Of a stretch of 64,000 bases of DNA, positions 1 to 10,334 are shown one piece after another. The DNA is from JAYSSF01 sp043772005 (lineage in GTDB: Bacteria > Patescibacteriota > Gracilibacteria > Absconditabacterales > Absconditicoccaceae): assembly GCA_043772005.1 (NCBI GenBank), contig JAYVGP010000021.1, positions 1 to 64,000 on the forward strand, written 5' to 3'. The notes beneath the pieces were generated by a model. The model was not told the origin of the DNA. It did not search any database and was given only the letters and a program-made list of their open reading frames with translations. Position 1 is the first letter of the stretch. Each line of letters begins with the position of its first letter. A program made the position numbers and the translations under genes.

Positions 1-187
1 TATGCCAATAGTAGGACCTAACGGATCACCACTATATATTGCATCAGGAGGAAACAATGTATATGTACTATCTGTTGATCTTGAAAAAGCTAATGGTAAC
101 TCTACTGGTTATGCTGCTGCTAACGGTTCATTTGTTCCTAGATCTCTTAGTTCTACAGCTACTGGATACGCTATCAGAGTTCAATAA
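1..187 (+). CDS. C-terminal end of a secreted or surface protein (partial)
   Basis: The reading frame enters from before the window and stops at TAA 185-187. The visible 61 residues are rich in Gly, Ser, Asn and Thr, have no Cys and few charges, and end in a beta-rich stretch (SSTATGYAIRVQ). This composition is typical of the distal part of extracellular or surface proteins, and resembles in style the surface protein at 29837-30445. No catalytic motif is visible, so no function is assigned. The start and any signal peptide lie outside the window. A strong terminator follows 30 bases after the stop, so this is the last gene of its transcript. Confidence 0.6.
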   Translation, partial: MPIVGPNGSPLYIASGGNNVYVLSVDLEKANGNSTGYAAANGSFVPRSLSSTATGYAIRVQ

Positions 188-216
188 TTACATATCTGTC
201 TTACAGGTATAATTAG

Positions 217-245
217 AACTCATCTCTTCGGAGGTGAGTTTTATT
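217..245 (+). terminator. Rho-independent terminator
   Basis: A 10-bp stem (AACTCATCTC / GAGGTGAGTT, one mismatch) with a TTCG tetraloop is followed by TTATT. It lies 30 bases after the stop of the partial surface-protein gene and ends its transcript. Confidence 0.75.
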
Positions 246-309
246 GTTCAATAGTTATGGAGTAAATTATTAGCCGAACTGTAAAAGATATAAATTTATA
301 GCTTATTCA

Positions 310-660
310 TTAGGTTCTTTTAATCACAAGTTCATGCTCCTGTCAGTCCAACCGCCATTCATCACGGATACCTGCGACGCAAGTCAGGACATCTTCCTCA
401 TCCTCTAGATCAATCAGTGGTACACCAAACTGCCCAATATCTACTCACTCGAGACCCTTTTGGACTTTACACATACAGGAGTAGCAGGCGCCACTACGAC
501 AGCTATATCCAATATCAATACCTGCTCACTCTGCAGACTCCAACAGCGACTGATGTCTATCAGCCAAAAATTGCCCCATGACAGTACCATCATGATCTTG
601 TACGGTGACATGAGTAGTACTCTGGGCTGACGGGGCGGCTACTGTAGGATCGATAGACAT
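310..660 (-). CDS. 2Fe-2S ferredoxin
   Basis: A 116-residue plant-type (adrenodoxin/phenol-hydroxylase-like) 2Fe-2S ferredoxin, expected to be a soluble electron carrier. The cluster ligands are visible as Cys54, Cys59 and Cys62 in the motif CRSGACYSC, with the fourth at Cys94 in VLTC. This is the CX4CX2C...C spacing of the family. About 17 N-terminal residues precede the beta-grasp fold. UGA codons supply several glycines, so the gene is broken in the standard code. It is transcribed away from the UPF0251 gene at 822, and the thioredoxin genes that follow suggest a redox neighbourhood. The partner reductase cannot be named from the sequence. Confidence 0.85.
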
Positions 661-821
661 AATGATCAATAAGATATTAGTAAAAACTAATCTTAGTATA
701 TTGATTATATCACCATTCTCAATGGTAAACTAAGTTTAGGAACATATCCCAAAAATCTCTTGATTTATAGTTTCTTTTTCTTATATCAGAACATGTTCTA
801 TTTAAATATTATGTAAACATC

Positions 822-1124
822 ATGTGAAGAACCAAAAAATGTAGAACCATCGAACTTGATATCCCTGGTATGAAGTGTCACTGTATGGCTCCGGTATGAT
901 TAGATTATGATCAACTCGAACAACTTGATAAAGTCATGCTTGAGCCAGACGAACTCCAGTCTCTCGTCTATCAAGATATTGATAGTCTGACCATGGATCA
1001 AGCCTGTGTCAAGATGTGAGTCTCCAAGACGGTTTATGCTGGTATCTATGCATCTGCTCGTCGTAAAGTAACTCAAGCTCTTATTGATGGCTCCATGTTG
1101 AGGATTTGTCACTCTATCAGCTAA
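822..1124 (+). CDS. UPF0251 (DUF134) putative DNA-binding protein
   Basis: A 100-residue helix-turn-helix protein of the UPF0251/DUF134 type. The start MGRTKKCRTIEL matches the family opening (MPRPRKCRRI-like), which is why ATG 822 was preferred over the internal ATG 870. The segment LEPDELQSLVYQDIDSLTMDQACVKMGVSK is the sigma-region-4-like HTH, followed by the usual Ala/Arg-rich helix (YASARRKV). UGA codons encode Gly2, the Gly in APVG and the Gly of KMGVSK at the HTH turn. Members are presumed transcriptional regulators, but targets are unknown. It is divergent from the ferredoxin gene across a 161-bp AT-rich gap and precedes trxA by about 105 bp. Confidence 0.8.
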
Positions 1125-1229
1125 AGCTAAAGCAGAGAGCTAATGGGAGCTATTTCTATCTTTATTTTAGTCATTTCCTTTCGCTTTAGCTTATCCCTTT
1201 CGCTATTTTATTACTATCTTTCTTATATC

Positions 1230-1541
1230 ATGAAAACTCTCACCAACTCACAATTCACTCAAGCTATCTCATCAGGAGTTGTCGTTGTCGACTTCTTCGC
1301 AGAACGATGTGGCCCATGTAAGATGCTCGCGCCATACCTCGAAGAGATGTCTATGAAACTTGCGGGACAAGCTACCTTCTATAAAGTCGATGTCGATAGC
1401 GAACAACAACTCTCGATGGCTCAAGGTATCACTGCGATGCCTACGATTAAGGTATTTATTGATGGAGTAGAATTTCGCATGATCAGAGGCGCTGATGCAC
1501 AAGGTATCTGGACAGCAATCAATGATGCAATTAAATCATAG
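1230..1541 (+). CDS. trxA: Thioredoxin with an Arg-CGPC active site
   Basis: A 103-residue thioredoxin that reduces protein disulfides in the cytoplasm, using electrons from thioredoxin reductase. The active site is Cys27-Gly-Pro-Cys30. The cis-Pro motif is present in TAMPTIKVF, and the fold runs through FYKVDVD. The residue before the first Cys is Arg26 instead of the nearly invariant Trp of WCGPC. ATG 1230 was chosen because the upstream in-frame extension is a hydrophobic, non-conserved run and thioredoxins begin about 25 residues before the active site. The sequence TTATATC directly precedes the ATG, so the mRNA may be leaderless. trxB follows after 129 bp. Confidence 0.93.
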   Translation: MKTLTNSQFTQAISSGVVVVDFFAERCGPCKMLAPYLEEMSMKLAGQATFYKVDVDSEQQLSMAQGITAMPTIKVFIDGVEFRMIRGADAQGIWTAINDAIKS

Positions 1542-1670
1542 TAGAGCGCAACGCGTAGCTAGTCCTTTAGGGCAAGTAGGTGTGCTGGAGCGGTTGCAGG
1601 GATGTAATTGATTGTAAAATTTAGCAACATCATTACAAACCCTATTACTTTAATTGGTTTTATAAATTAT

Positions 1671-2618
1671 ATGCACAAGAAGCTAATTATTATCTGATCA
1701 TGACCTGCATGACATACTGCGGCTATCTATGCTGCGAGAGCCAACCTTGAGCCACTCATGTTTGAATGATGGATGGCTGGAGGAGTAGCTGCTGGAGGAC
1801 AACTCACTACGACGACTGTCGTGGAGAACTTCCCAGGGTTTCCTCATGGGATCGATGGACCCAAACTTATGGAAGATATGCGTGCTCAGTCGATCAATTC
1901 ATGAGCTCAGATCTTGACTCAGACCGTGGACTCAGTCGACTTGTCAGTCAGACCATTTCGCTTATTAGCATCTGGACAGGAATATACTGCCGATAGTATC
2001 ATCATCTCCACAGGAGCCACTGCCAAGAAATTAGACTTGCCAGGTGTGAGCGAATACTGGATGCGTGGTATCTCAGGATGTGCCGTATGTGATGGGGCAT
2101 TGCCCATGTTCCGCAACAAACCGATCGTAGTCATCGGAGGAGGAGATGTTGCTATCGAGGAGGCGATCCATATGTCACACTTCGGATCCAAGGTATATGT
2201 ATTGGTGAGATCTGACCGTATGCGTGCCAGTGCCGCCATGCAAGCCAAACTCACATCCAATGACAAGATCGAGGTTCTCTGGTATACCGAGATGACCGAA
2301 GTCACATGAGATGGTAATAGAGTCACATGACTCAATATCATCAATAATCAAACCCAAGAAACTACTCAACTCGAGATTGCAGGATTATTCTTTGCGATTG
2401 GTCATATACCTAATACAGGATTTCTGAGCTGACAAGTGATTACTGATGAGGTAGGGTATATCATCACCACACCAGGCACCACTCGTACTTCTGTGTCATG
2501 AGTATTTGCTGCCTGAGATGTACAAGACAAGGTCTATCGCCAGGCGATCACGTCTGCAGGTACATGATGTATGGCAGCACTCGAAGCTGAGAAGTGGTTA
2601 CAAGACAATACTCACTAA
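1671..2618 (+). CDS. trxB: Thioredoxin reductase
   Basis: A 315-residue flavoprotein that passes electrons from NADPH through FAD to thioredoxin, consistent with trxA just upstream. The N-terminal FAD-binding loop reads IIGSGPAGHTAAIYAAR, and all three glycines of GxGxxG are UGA codons (1695, 1701, 1710). This is one of the clearest proofs of UGA = Gly in the window. The redox centre is Cys137-Ala-Val-Cys140, followed by DGA. The NADPH-binding loop is VIGGGDVAIEEA. The C-terminal FAD motif appears as GVFAAGDV. Length is normal for the family. A terminator follows at 2646. Confidence 0.95.
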
Positions 2619-2645
2619 ATCATACTTGAATTATGTAAGCAAAGG

Positions 2646-2674
2646 ACTACTATTCCATTAGTAGTTTTTTATTT
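2646..2674 (+). terminator. Terminator after trxB
   Basis: The stem ACTACTA / TTAGTAGT with a short loop is followed by TTTTTTATTTT. It lies about 30 bases after the trxB stop and only 7 bases before the next start codon. Confidence 0.7.
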
Positions 2675-2680
2675 TGTGCT

Positions 2681-2968
2681 ATGATATCCAAACTCAAACC
2701 CTTTCAATTTCTCAAAATTCTTAAACAATACCGAAAGATTATCCGAGTAACACTTACTGATACTCGTATCCCATCTATCCTTAGGATTATGCTTATTGGG
2801 ACGATCATTTATATTGCTTCACCATTGGATTTTTTGCCTGATATGATCCCATTGATAGGTCAGATTGATGATATCTGACTGGTCCTTGTAGTTCTTAACT
2901 ATATCAAGTCCAATATTCCTCCACAGGTGATGGATGAGATCGATGGCAAAGTTATCAAAGGTAATTAA
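2681..2968 (+). CDS. DUF1232 (YkvA-like) membrane protein
   Basis: A 95-residue protein with the DUF1232 signature, a hydrophobic segment ending in YIASPLDFLPDMIPLIGQIDDIG. The motif SPxDFLPD followed by GxxDDxG is diagnostic for this family of small membrane-associated proteins. The second glycine of DDIG is a UGA codon (about 2876). The family's biochemical role is unknown. The gene sits alone between two terminators, so it is probably monocistronic. Confidence 0.85.
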
Positions 2969-2974
2969 AAAAAT

Positions 2975-2998
2975 CTCGTACCGATACGAGGTTTTTTT
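2975..2998 (+). terminator. Terminator after the DUF1232 gene
   Basis: The perfect 6-bp stem CTCGTA / TACGAG with loop CCGA is followed by GTTTTTTT. It also lies at the 3' end of the convergent PHP gene (stop 3001-3003). Confidence 0.8.
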
Positions 2999-3000
2999 AT

Positions 3001-3942
3001 TTATTGACTAATAATCAAGCTATCCTTCATCTTGTCATATAGCTCTTGAATCTCAGCTGGCGGATCATATGACGGGAACATCGCAGGCAGTGGTGGCATT
3101 TTGATGAGTAGTTGTCCAGCAGCAGTCACTGTATTGTCTATCATCATATCGATTTGGTCCATCGGTAGACCATGTCATGTCATCGTGGTACGAATCTCAT
3201 CTTCTGACATAATATGATATTGTCAGACGACTTTGCGCCTATCACGATCTTGATAGAGTTTCTGATCCCTGATCGCAAGAGCGATCTCCCATGGTTCTTG
3301 CTCATCAGCTTTGATATAGTGGTAGTTGTTCCCACACGTTACCATATATCATCACTGATCTGTAAATTGCATGATAGTATTATTGATCTGCTTGGCAAGT
3401 GGAACCAAGGTATAGTCTTGTACGCAATATTCGATGATGATTTTGCCTCACATCGTATCAGCAATACGGCTGACAAGGTCATAGATGGTTTGATAGTCAA
3501 GATTTTTCTCCAATTGTGAGGCGATCACTGATTGCTCTCATCACAGTAGGATAGTCAGGTTAGATTGATACTCACTGAGCAGTTTTCGATCTACTCTTGG
3601 CTTATGATAGTATCATGTCGTGCTCGCAGCAGATACGAGCTTGAGGAGATCTTTGTAGCCATCCCAGTTATTAGCCAATATAGTGACAAACCCCAGATGT
3701 TCAAGATCTCATTTTTTATATCAGATGTCATGTACCAGTGGTAGGTCTACGCCAATGATGGCCTGGATATTGGCTTTTTTGGCCTTTTGATAAAACTCAA
3801 GCGCTCCATATAGTGCATAATAATCGGTAATCGCGATGGCTGACATTCCTCGTGTTTCGGCTTGCTTGAGGATATCTGGTATTGATCCGATGCCTTCGAG
3901 CAGCGAGTATTGGCTATGTCAGTGGAGATGGACAAATGGCAT
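3001..3942 (-). CDS. DNA polymerase III alpha-like PHP domain, stand-alone
   Basis: A 313-residue protein matching only the N-terminal part of bacterial DnaE. It begins MPFVHLHGHSQYSLLEG (family: FVHLHxHSEYSLLDG), continues with AIAITDYYALYGALEFYQKAKK and IQAIIGVDL, and ends PAMFPSYDPPAEIQELYDKMKDSLIISQ. The last part is where DnaE normally passes from the PHP region into the polymerase domain. No polymerase core, helix-hairpin-helix or OB domain follows before TAA at 3001-3003. In the second PHP motif the usual His of ITDH is Tyr, so metal binding is probably impaired. It could be half of a split dnaE, a remnant, or a repurposed PHP domain. A complete dnaE elsewhere cannot be excluded. Confidence 0.75.
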
Positions 3943-4024
3943 ATGAGATAGAGTTACAAGTTACGATTTACTAGCTATACTACTGAAATAATCTGATTTA
4001 TCTACTCAATTTTTGACTGGTCAG

Positions 4025-4074
4025 GAAATTAAAAATTTTCTGCCAGCGAAATAGTTTGCGGAGCGACTATTTCG
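4025..4074. repeat. Two short inverted repeats in the 3943-4137 gap
   Basis: GAAATT and AATTTTC lie close together at 4025-4040. CGAAATAGT (4047-4055) and its exact complement ACTATTTCG (4066-4074) follow, separated by ten bases. No T-tract follows. They sit in the 195-bp divergent gap between the PHP gene and the NlpC/P60 gene, so they could be an operator or an RNA hairpin in the leader. The rest of the gap is AT-rich with a TATAAT at about 4101. Confidence 0.4.
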
Positions 4075-4137
4075 ATTTGACGAATTAAGATGATTACAGT
4101 ATAATTGAGATAATGTTTTTATAATAAATCAATCACA

Positions 4138-5226
4138 ATGAATAAAATAATGGACGCAGCACTAGATTTAGTTTGAGCTACAGAAATTGGTAAGCAAGTC
4201 ACCGATCTTAAAGATAATGTAATGGATACTGTCGGACTCAAAGCCGAAACCAAAGAAGCCCTACAGGAGGCAAATCTGGATCAGGTTGCGACTGCATATG
4301 AATCACTTGTAAATAAAGTAGGTATTTCTGATCAAAAAGAAACAATCACTAAATTTATCAGTAAGGGGGATAATAAAGATGAGTTTAGAGTTCTTCACGC
4401 AAAGATCAAATCGCTTGCTCAACAATGAGGCGCAGATATATCCAAACTTGATGAAGTCCTTACAACACATGAACTTACTGGATGATTTGACTGAGTAGGA
4501 ACATATGGTGTTGTAAACTTTTTTGGCAAACTTTTTAGTCCTTTCAAAAAGGTTCTTGAGAAGTTAAATCTTGTTCATTCTGCCAAAGATCTTGGTAAGA
4601 TGGTATTTGCAATCAACGAAGCTACCAATAAAATTGATGTAAGCAAATTGAACAATGAATGAGAAGATAATCTTAATGAAGAATTTAATGAATGAGATCA
4701 TGTCAAAATTGATGGGAAAGAGTTGCTCGGGACAGATGTATCAAAAGAAGCAAAACATTTTGTAGATTATGCTGAGACATATGAAGACGAAGAGTATGTT
4801 TGGTGAGGTAACGGAAAGAAGTGAGTAGATTGCTCATGACTCATCACACAGTGTCTCAAAAAGTGATGAATCAATATTCAAAGAACTGCTGCCACACAAA
4901 TTAAAGATACAAGACTCAATGACCGTTCTATTGAAAATGCTCAATTATGAGACCTGATCTTTTTCGAAAATAAATGAAAAAATCACAATAGACAAATTAC
5001 CCATGTGTGAATCATTAAGGGTCGTCTTGAGAATGGTGATGTAGTAATTTATGACGCATCAAGAAATAAAGAGCAAGTATCAACAAGAGTAATTAAATCA
5101 GTATCAGATAAATTTGAATATCACATCAAAGATACATCACAGCTATTAAAAGACCTCGAAATCGAAAATATGGCATACAATAATCATACTGGAGAATCGG
5201 TAGATTGAATGATTCAAGCTGCGTAA
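4138..5226 (+). CDS. NlpC/P60 family cell-wall peptidase
   Basis: A 362-residue protein whose C-terminal third is an NlpC/P60 cysteine peptidase, a family that cleaves peptide links in peptidoglycan stems. The catalytic Cys232 lies in VDCSGLITQCL, where the Gly is UGA. The catalytic His289 lies in THVGIIKG, and a polar third residue is likely in the following VIYDASR. The N-terminal 200 residues are charged and helical, with no clear signal peptide, and include repeated short segments such as LDEVLTTHELTGGFDGVG. The gene is alone and followed by a terminator. The route of export, if any, is not visible. Confidence 0.8.
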
Positions 5227-5259
5227 AAACCTTGCAATTCTAGTCAAAATCATGATGAT

Positions 5260-5286
5260 ACTACTCAATCACGAGTAGTTTTTTCT
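5260..5286 (+). terminator. Terminator after the NlpC/P60 gene
   Basis: The stem ACTACTC / GAGTAGT with a six-base loop is followed by TTTTTTC, 34 bases after the stop. Confidence 0.75.
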
Positions 5287-5291
5287 CATTC

Positions 5292-7289
5292 ATGAAGCGT
5301 CAGATTACCCTTATTATCACTATGTTGATGTTGGCTTGTAGCTGGGGTTTTGTAGTTGCTCAGACTAATGTTAAGACGACATCATTGACAAGCTATATGA
5401 ATACAAAATCAATCACACTTACTCAGCGACTCAATAATAAAAGTCTTTCACCACTGGTTACCGCATATGCAAGCCCTAAGAAGACATTAGAAGAAGGTAA
5501 TATCTTTGCTGAGCAGTATTTGGTCGCAATGTGGCGTGAACTTGATATTATGTATAATGCACTAGGCGCATATCGCCAGTGACTGATCGCAACACAATCC
5601 AAGGTTATTCCATGAGGAAGTACGAGTGATTGTAATGGTCTGACTGATTTGGATGTACTAGCTTTGATGAGTAAAAGTGCACAATTTATCGATCGTATGA
5701 GCATATATCCTACGATTCAAATTGAATCATTTGATACAGCTATACTAGATAATGCATGTCGCAAGTGGGTATCATGTGTGTGAGAAAGTGCTCGTACATC
5801 ATATAGTGTTCTGACCGCAGCTCAAGCTAAGCGACCTATCTGTAGCGATCGTGTTGCATCGCAGTTTCTCGCATTCTACGATACGAGCATTCTAACTGAA
5901 AATTTTGATACTGTTAATCAATATAATAATATTTTTGCCGATGGCTCGGGTGCTAATGCGCCATTTGATCTTGGGGAGGATATACGTACTTTGATGGAGG
6001 ATCATTTTGAGTATCTCGTCAAGATGAAAGATAGCACTGATAAAGCTGGCATATTGACATCAGTCAAAACTGCTCCAGTAGCGCTATTACCTGATGAGCT
6101 TATTGCATCAACCCAACAGCTTCTCACAGTATTACAAGTAGAAAATGTAGTGGATCCTCGTCAAGATGCACAGATTGCATCACTGATTGGGCAGTTTACA
6201 ATAGTATCATGAAGTAGCGCTAGCATCCCCACCGGTAGCATTCTCAATGCATGTGTCGATCCTGCAGTCGCTAAGCAGAATATAGATTCTATACTACTAC
6301 AGCTTCAGCAGACTCAGCAAGCCACTCAACAATATAATCAATCACTCAATATTGATCAATCACTCAATAATGCGATCAATGGATCTCTAGACTCTACTGC
6401 TAATCAGCCAGTCAAATTATCTGCTCTTGTGACACCTGATCGTACTATCATTGATGTGGCCAGAGCGCCCTCTCTTGCATCTAATCCTTTATGAAACGAT
6501 ATAGCAAATATTAATGATGCTGACCTAGGTCTCGCATGATGATGAGGGTCTGGCCCTAATTGAAGTGTAGATACGGTACTATCTACGACACCAGTAGTTG
6601 ACCCGATGAAGCAGTGTGCATCATCATGTGTTCAGAAGTATGTATCATGCAAGCAAAATTGCACTAATGATGGGGTATTGTGATGAATCTTTGATACATG
6701 TAAGCAAGATTGCTTCAATACAAAGATTGCATGTAGCGCAGCATGTTTTTGTCAGTATCAATGAAGCACAACTCCTATTACTGGTGAGATTGGCAAGATT
6801 CATGAGATGTTTGAGCTTCGTCGATGTCTTGTCCCTACCAATAAGCTTCGTAACCCTATAGATAGTAGCTGTTTGAGAACTGATCCAGATACTGGAGTGA
6901 TCAAATGACCATCAATTCAGTGTCTATTAGACAAGACCATCGAACAATGAGTCTATAATAGAGAGTCTGGACAGTGAGGATTACGTGTCAAACCCAAAGA
7001 ACGATTTCAACTCCCTAATAAATTTGACCTCACTAAGATGATTAGATTTACTATATGAGTTGCTAATAAGCCCATCAGTAGTGATCCAGCAAAGCATAAG
7101 GATATTGATGAATCTCAAGCAAAGCAAAATTATATACGTGAGTCACAATTACCCCCATCACTGGTCAATAGTCAGCTCGCAGGCTCAACACAACAAGAAC
7201 TATGACAGTTTATCGAGAACCAAATTCAGCTTTGGATTGATATTGCACAACAAGCACAAGCAATTCAAACTATTGTTTCTCAGAAATAG
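5292..7289 (+). CDS. Large secreted Cys-containing protein of unknown function
   Basis: A 665-residue protein with an N-terminal signal peptide (MKRQITLIITMLMLACSWGFVVAQ). The middle is rich in Gln, Ser and Thr with helical stretches. Residues about 435-510 form a dense cysteine cluster (KQCASSCVQKYVSCKQNC, then DTCKQDCF and ACSAACFCQ), likely a disulfide-bonded extracellular module. A poly-Gly turn made mostly of UGA codons comes just before it. The C-terminal part contains a short Pro-rich linker and a Gln-rich helix. No enzyme motif is recognised. The neighbouring peptidase, prepilins and T4SS-type pilins suggest a cell-surface role, which is inference only. Confidence 0.7.
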
Positions 7290-7318
7290 AAAAATCCCGA
7301 ATAGTCGGGATTTTTCTA
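7290..7318. terminator. Bidirectional terminator between convergent genes
   Basis: The stem AAATCCCGA / TCGGGATTT with loop ATAG is flanked by A-runs on the left and TTTTTCT on the right. It can end both the secreted-protein transcript and the clpC transcript, whose stops lie on either side. Confidence 0.8.
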
Positions 7319-9940
7319 TTATTGGTTCATTACTTGCTCAATTAATTCTTCTTCTACCTTATCAAAAATATATTGTTCTACTGGTCTTGCGCCATATGCA
7401 GGATTATAGATATCATTGATAATAGTCGCAACTTTATCGTCACTATATTCTGGCAGAGTGATGTCTGACTTAGCCTTTCGTTGATCAAATAGATTATTGA
7501 GGTGCTTACGGAAGATCTCAGCCAGTACTGTCTTGGATAGTGGGCGGAATACAATCTTAAAGTCGATTCTATTGAGCCACTCAGGAGTGAAGTGACTATT
7601 GACTTTATCCATCACGAGTGACTTGGCATGATCATAATCAAAATCCGTACTTGTACCTAATCCAAACCCGATTTTACTACCCTTGTCAGTAAAGAACTCA
7701 GATCACAGATTACTCGTCATGATAATGATGGTATTCTTAAAATCGATCAGACGACCTTTATTGTCCTTAATTTGTCCTTCATCCAGAATTTGGAGCATAA
7801 TATTGAGCACATCAGGGCTTGCTTTCTCAATCTCGTCGAACAGGATCACCGCATATGGTTTGCGTCTGACTTGTTCAGTCAAGTTTCCTCATTCATCATA
7901 CCCTACATATCATGGTGCACTACCAATGAGTTTACTCACGGAGTGTCTCTCCATGAGGTCTGACATATCTACTCTGATGAGAGCTTTCTCATCGTTAAAA
8001 TAGTCCTTAGCAATCAGCTTCGCAGTAAATGTCTTACCTACTCCAGATGGTCATAGGAATAAGAATGATGCAATAGGTTTGTTCTTCTGTACAACACTCA
8101 AACGAGATCTTTTAATAGCCTTAGTCACGAGTTGTACGACCTCATCTTGTCAGTATAGTGATATTGTTAAGTCAGCATCCAACCTTCTGAGCTTATCTAC
8201 CTCTGACTCGCTGATCATGTGCGTAGGGATTCCAATCTTCTCCGCGAGGACATTATTGATATCTGACGAAGTCACGATTGGTCTGAGATGATGCGGCGTA
8301 TTGCTTGACCCTCTGAGTTCTTGAAGTTTGAGTTTAAGTTCATTTTGCTGTTTTTTGAGTTCTGCTGCTGCAAAATAATCTTGATCTCCTACTGCTTGCT
8401 CAATTAATGCGTCAATCCCAGCTGATTGCCCATTGATAAGTTTGTATTGCTGACTGCTTGTTTCATCAAGCTTGACGATTGCTTTACGAGCACATGCTTC
8501 ATCAATCAGATCGATTGCCTTATCTGGGAGATGTTTAGTCAATATATATCTCTTGCTCAATGTCACTGCTTGCTCAATAGCGCTATCTTCAATGCTAACT
8601 CCATGGAAGTCTTCATATCTTGTTTTGAGCCCTGTAATGATTGCGATAGTATCATCATAATTGGGCTCTTCTACATTGACCTCTTGGAATCTTCTCTTGA
8701 GAGCTGCATCTTTTTCAATGTGTTTTTGATATTCATCAAATGTTGTTGCTCCTATTACCTTAATTTGACCTCTTGCAAGCATGGGCTTGAGCATTTGAGC
8801 TGCATCTCCAGCAGTACCCTCAGCACTACCAGCACCCATGAGTGTATGAATCTCATCAATAAACAAGATAATACCAAGAGTTGGGTCGGCTGCTTCATCT
8901 AAAATTGATTTGAGTCTTGATTCAAATTCACCACGATATTTAGTCCCAGCTACAAGAGTACTCATATCGATCATGATGAGTCTTTTATCAATCAACTTAT
9001 CAGGTACAGTACCAGCAACAATCCTCTGAGCCAATCACTCTACGATTGCTGTTTTACCTACTCCAGCCTCACCGACAAGTAGGGGATTGTTTTTCGTCTT
9101 GCGTAAAAGTGTATAGATGACTTGATCAGTTTCCTTGTCTCTACCGATCACCGGATCCACCGTAGTAGTACGCACGAGATTCGTCATATCAATACCAAAA
9201 TGATCCACTGCGAGTTTCTTCTTTTTGCTTACGGCTTCATCTTGTCCAGCAACGGCGCTGGTACTTTTGTCCTCAGTATCACTATCATCATCACGATCCA
9301 TAATGTCCGTATCGTCTTCGTTAGTAATAGTATAGTCTGACTGATCTCCAAGCCCTATCATCTGTTGGATAAGAGAAGTCATTTCATCATCTTCTCACTC
9401 ATCATTGAGAAGGAAATCTAGATCGATATCATATAGTTTCACATCATATTGCTGTTTGATTGCCAAAAACTGTGTCATGAGTTCATCAAGACCAATCTCA
9501 AGTTCTTGCACAAGTGCACTCAGTAATCATATTCTCTTTCCTACTTTTTGGTATGGGATTTTTTTCAACTTGAGATATGCTTTGAATGTATCACTGATTC
9601 ATGCTCGACTGAGATTGAGTAAGTCCACAACACTATCTTGCTGACCAGCAAATAGTGACTGCTGGAGACTATGTTCAATCATGAGTTGGTGATGATTACC
9701 TTGCAACACGTGCAATGGTGAGTCAGTATATCTCGTGCTAATATATTCTTGTAACCATTCAGATTTTCTAATACCAATAATTTCCCATAGTGAATCATGG
9801 TATGTTTGTTGTTGTGTGTGATCATAGAGTCATAGTAGCATTTCATCATGTCCAATCATCGACTGATTTCTCGAGATCGTATATAATCATGCATGTGCAA
9901 TACACTCTTGATATTCGGGTGTTAGGTTAGGTTCTTGCAT
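7319..9940 (-). CDS. clpC: ClpC-type AAA+ unfoldase
   Basis: An 873-residue Hsp100 protein that unfolds substrates, usually for the ClpP protease. AAA-1 carries Walker A GEAGVGKTAIVEGLAQR (about residues 291-307) and Walker B IILFIDEIHTLMGAG. AAA-2 carries Walker A GPSGVGKT (about residue 630, first Gly UGA). The C-terminal domain has FTPEWLNRIDFKIVF and NPAYGARPVEQYI. The linker between the AAA domains is short and UVR-like (DQDYFAAAELKKQQNELK), which favours ClpC over ClpB. The N-terminal repeat domain (residues 1-190) is divergent. An acidic low-complexity stretch (residues about 190-240) separates it from AAA-1. No clpP is visible nearby. Confidence 0.9.
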
Positions 9941-10210
9941 GATGATTAGTTTATGAAATTAGTAGTATATTCTATTGTTCCAGGGCCATAAATGCAAACT
10001 GTTGGGATTGACAAATATTGCTTTTTGTCTCAATATGATGTCTTTTGAGATTATAAGAAATTACTTTATAGTTAATAAGATTTGACACTAAAAAAGATCA
10101 AAGATTTTCTCCGGTAGAGCATAGGGGGTCTTATTCTATAGCACCAATATTGTTTAAGTGCTATCATAAATCATATATAATCAAAAATTTAGTAATTCCA
10201 AGTCTTTTTA
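9941..10210. other. AT-rich intergenic stretch upstream of clpC
   Basis: No coding frame is convincing on either strand. On the minus strand, TTTATG and TATACT 17 bases apart lie just upstream of clpC and are a weak promoter candidate. On the plus strand there is TTGACA at 10008 with AATATG 18 bases later, but no gene follows, so it is not called. No chaperone-type operator (CIRCE) is visible. Confidence 0.4.
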
Positions 10211-10240
10211 TAAAAAAACCTTACCCGAAAGTAAGGATTT
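10211..10240 (-). terminator. Terminator of the ribosomal operon and tRNA-Lys
   Basis: On the minus strand the stem CCTTAC / GTAAGG with loop TTTCGG is followed by TTTTTTT. It lies directly after tRNA-Lys and ends the long minus-strand transcript that begins at rpsL. Confidence 0.85.
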
Positions 10241-10242
10241 TT

Positions 10243-10315
10243 TGGACTTGCTGGGATTCGAACCCAGGACCAGTGGCTTAAAAGGCCATTGCTCTACCGA
10301 CTGAGCTACAAGTCC
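10243..10315 (-). tRNA. tRNA-Lys (anticodon UUU)
   Basis: A 73-nt cloverleaf: acceptor GGACTTG / CAAGTCC, D arm GCTC...GAGC, anticodon arm with loop CTTTTAA (anticodon TTT), and T arm CTGGG / CCCAG with loop starting TTCGAATC. The discriminator base is A. CCA is not encoded. It lies 19 bases after the rpmB stop and is probably processed from the ribosomal-protein transcript. Confidence 0.95.
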
Positions 10316-10334
10316 ATAGAGACAACTACTACAA

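Noticed and set aside
8426..8902. 158-residue plus-strand ORF
   Set aside because: Antisense to the conserved AAA-1 region of clpC; low-complexity Cys/Ile composition of a shadow frame.
10008..10037. TTGACA...AATATG on the plus strand
   Set aside because: Promoter-like but no plus-strand gene or terminator follows before the minus-strand tRNA-Lys.
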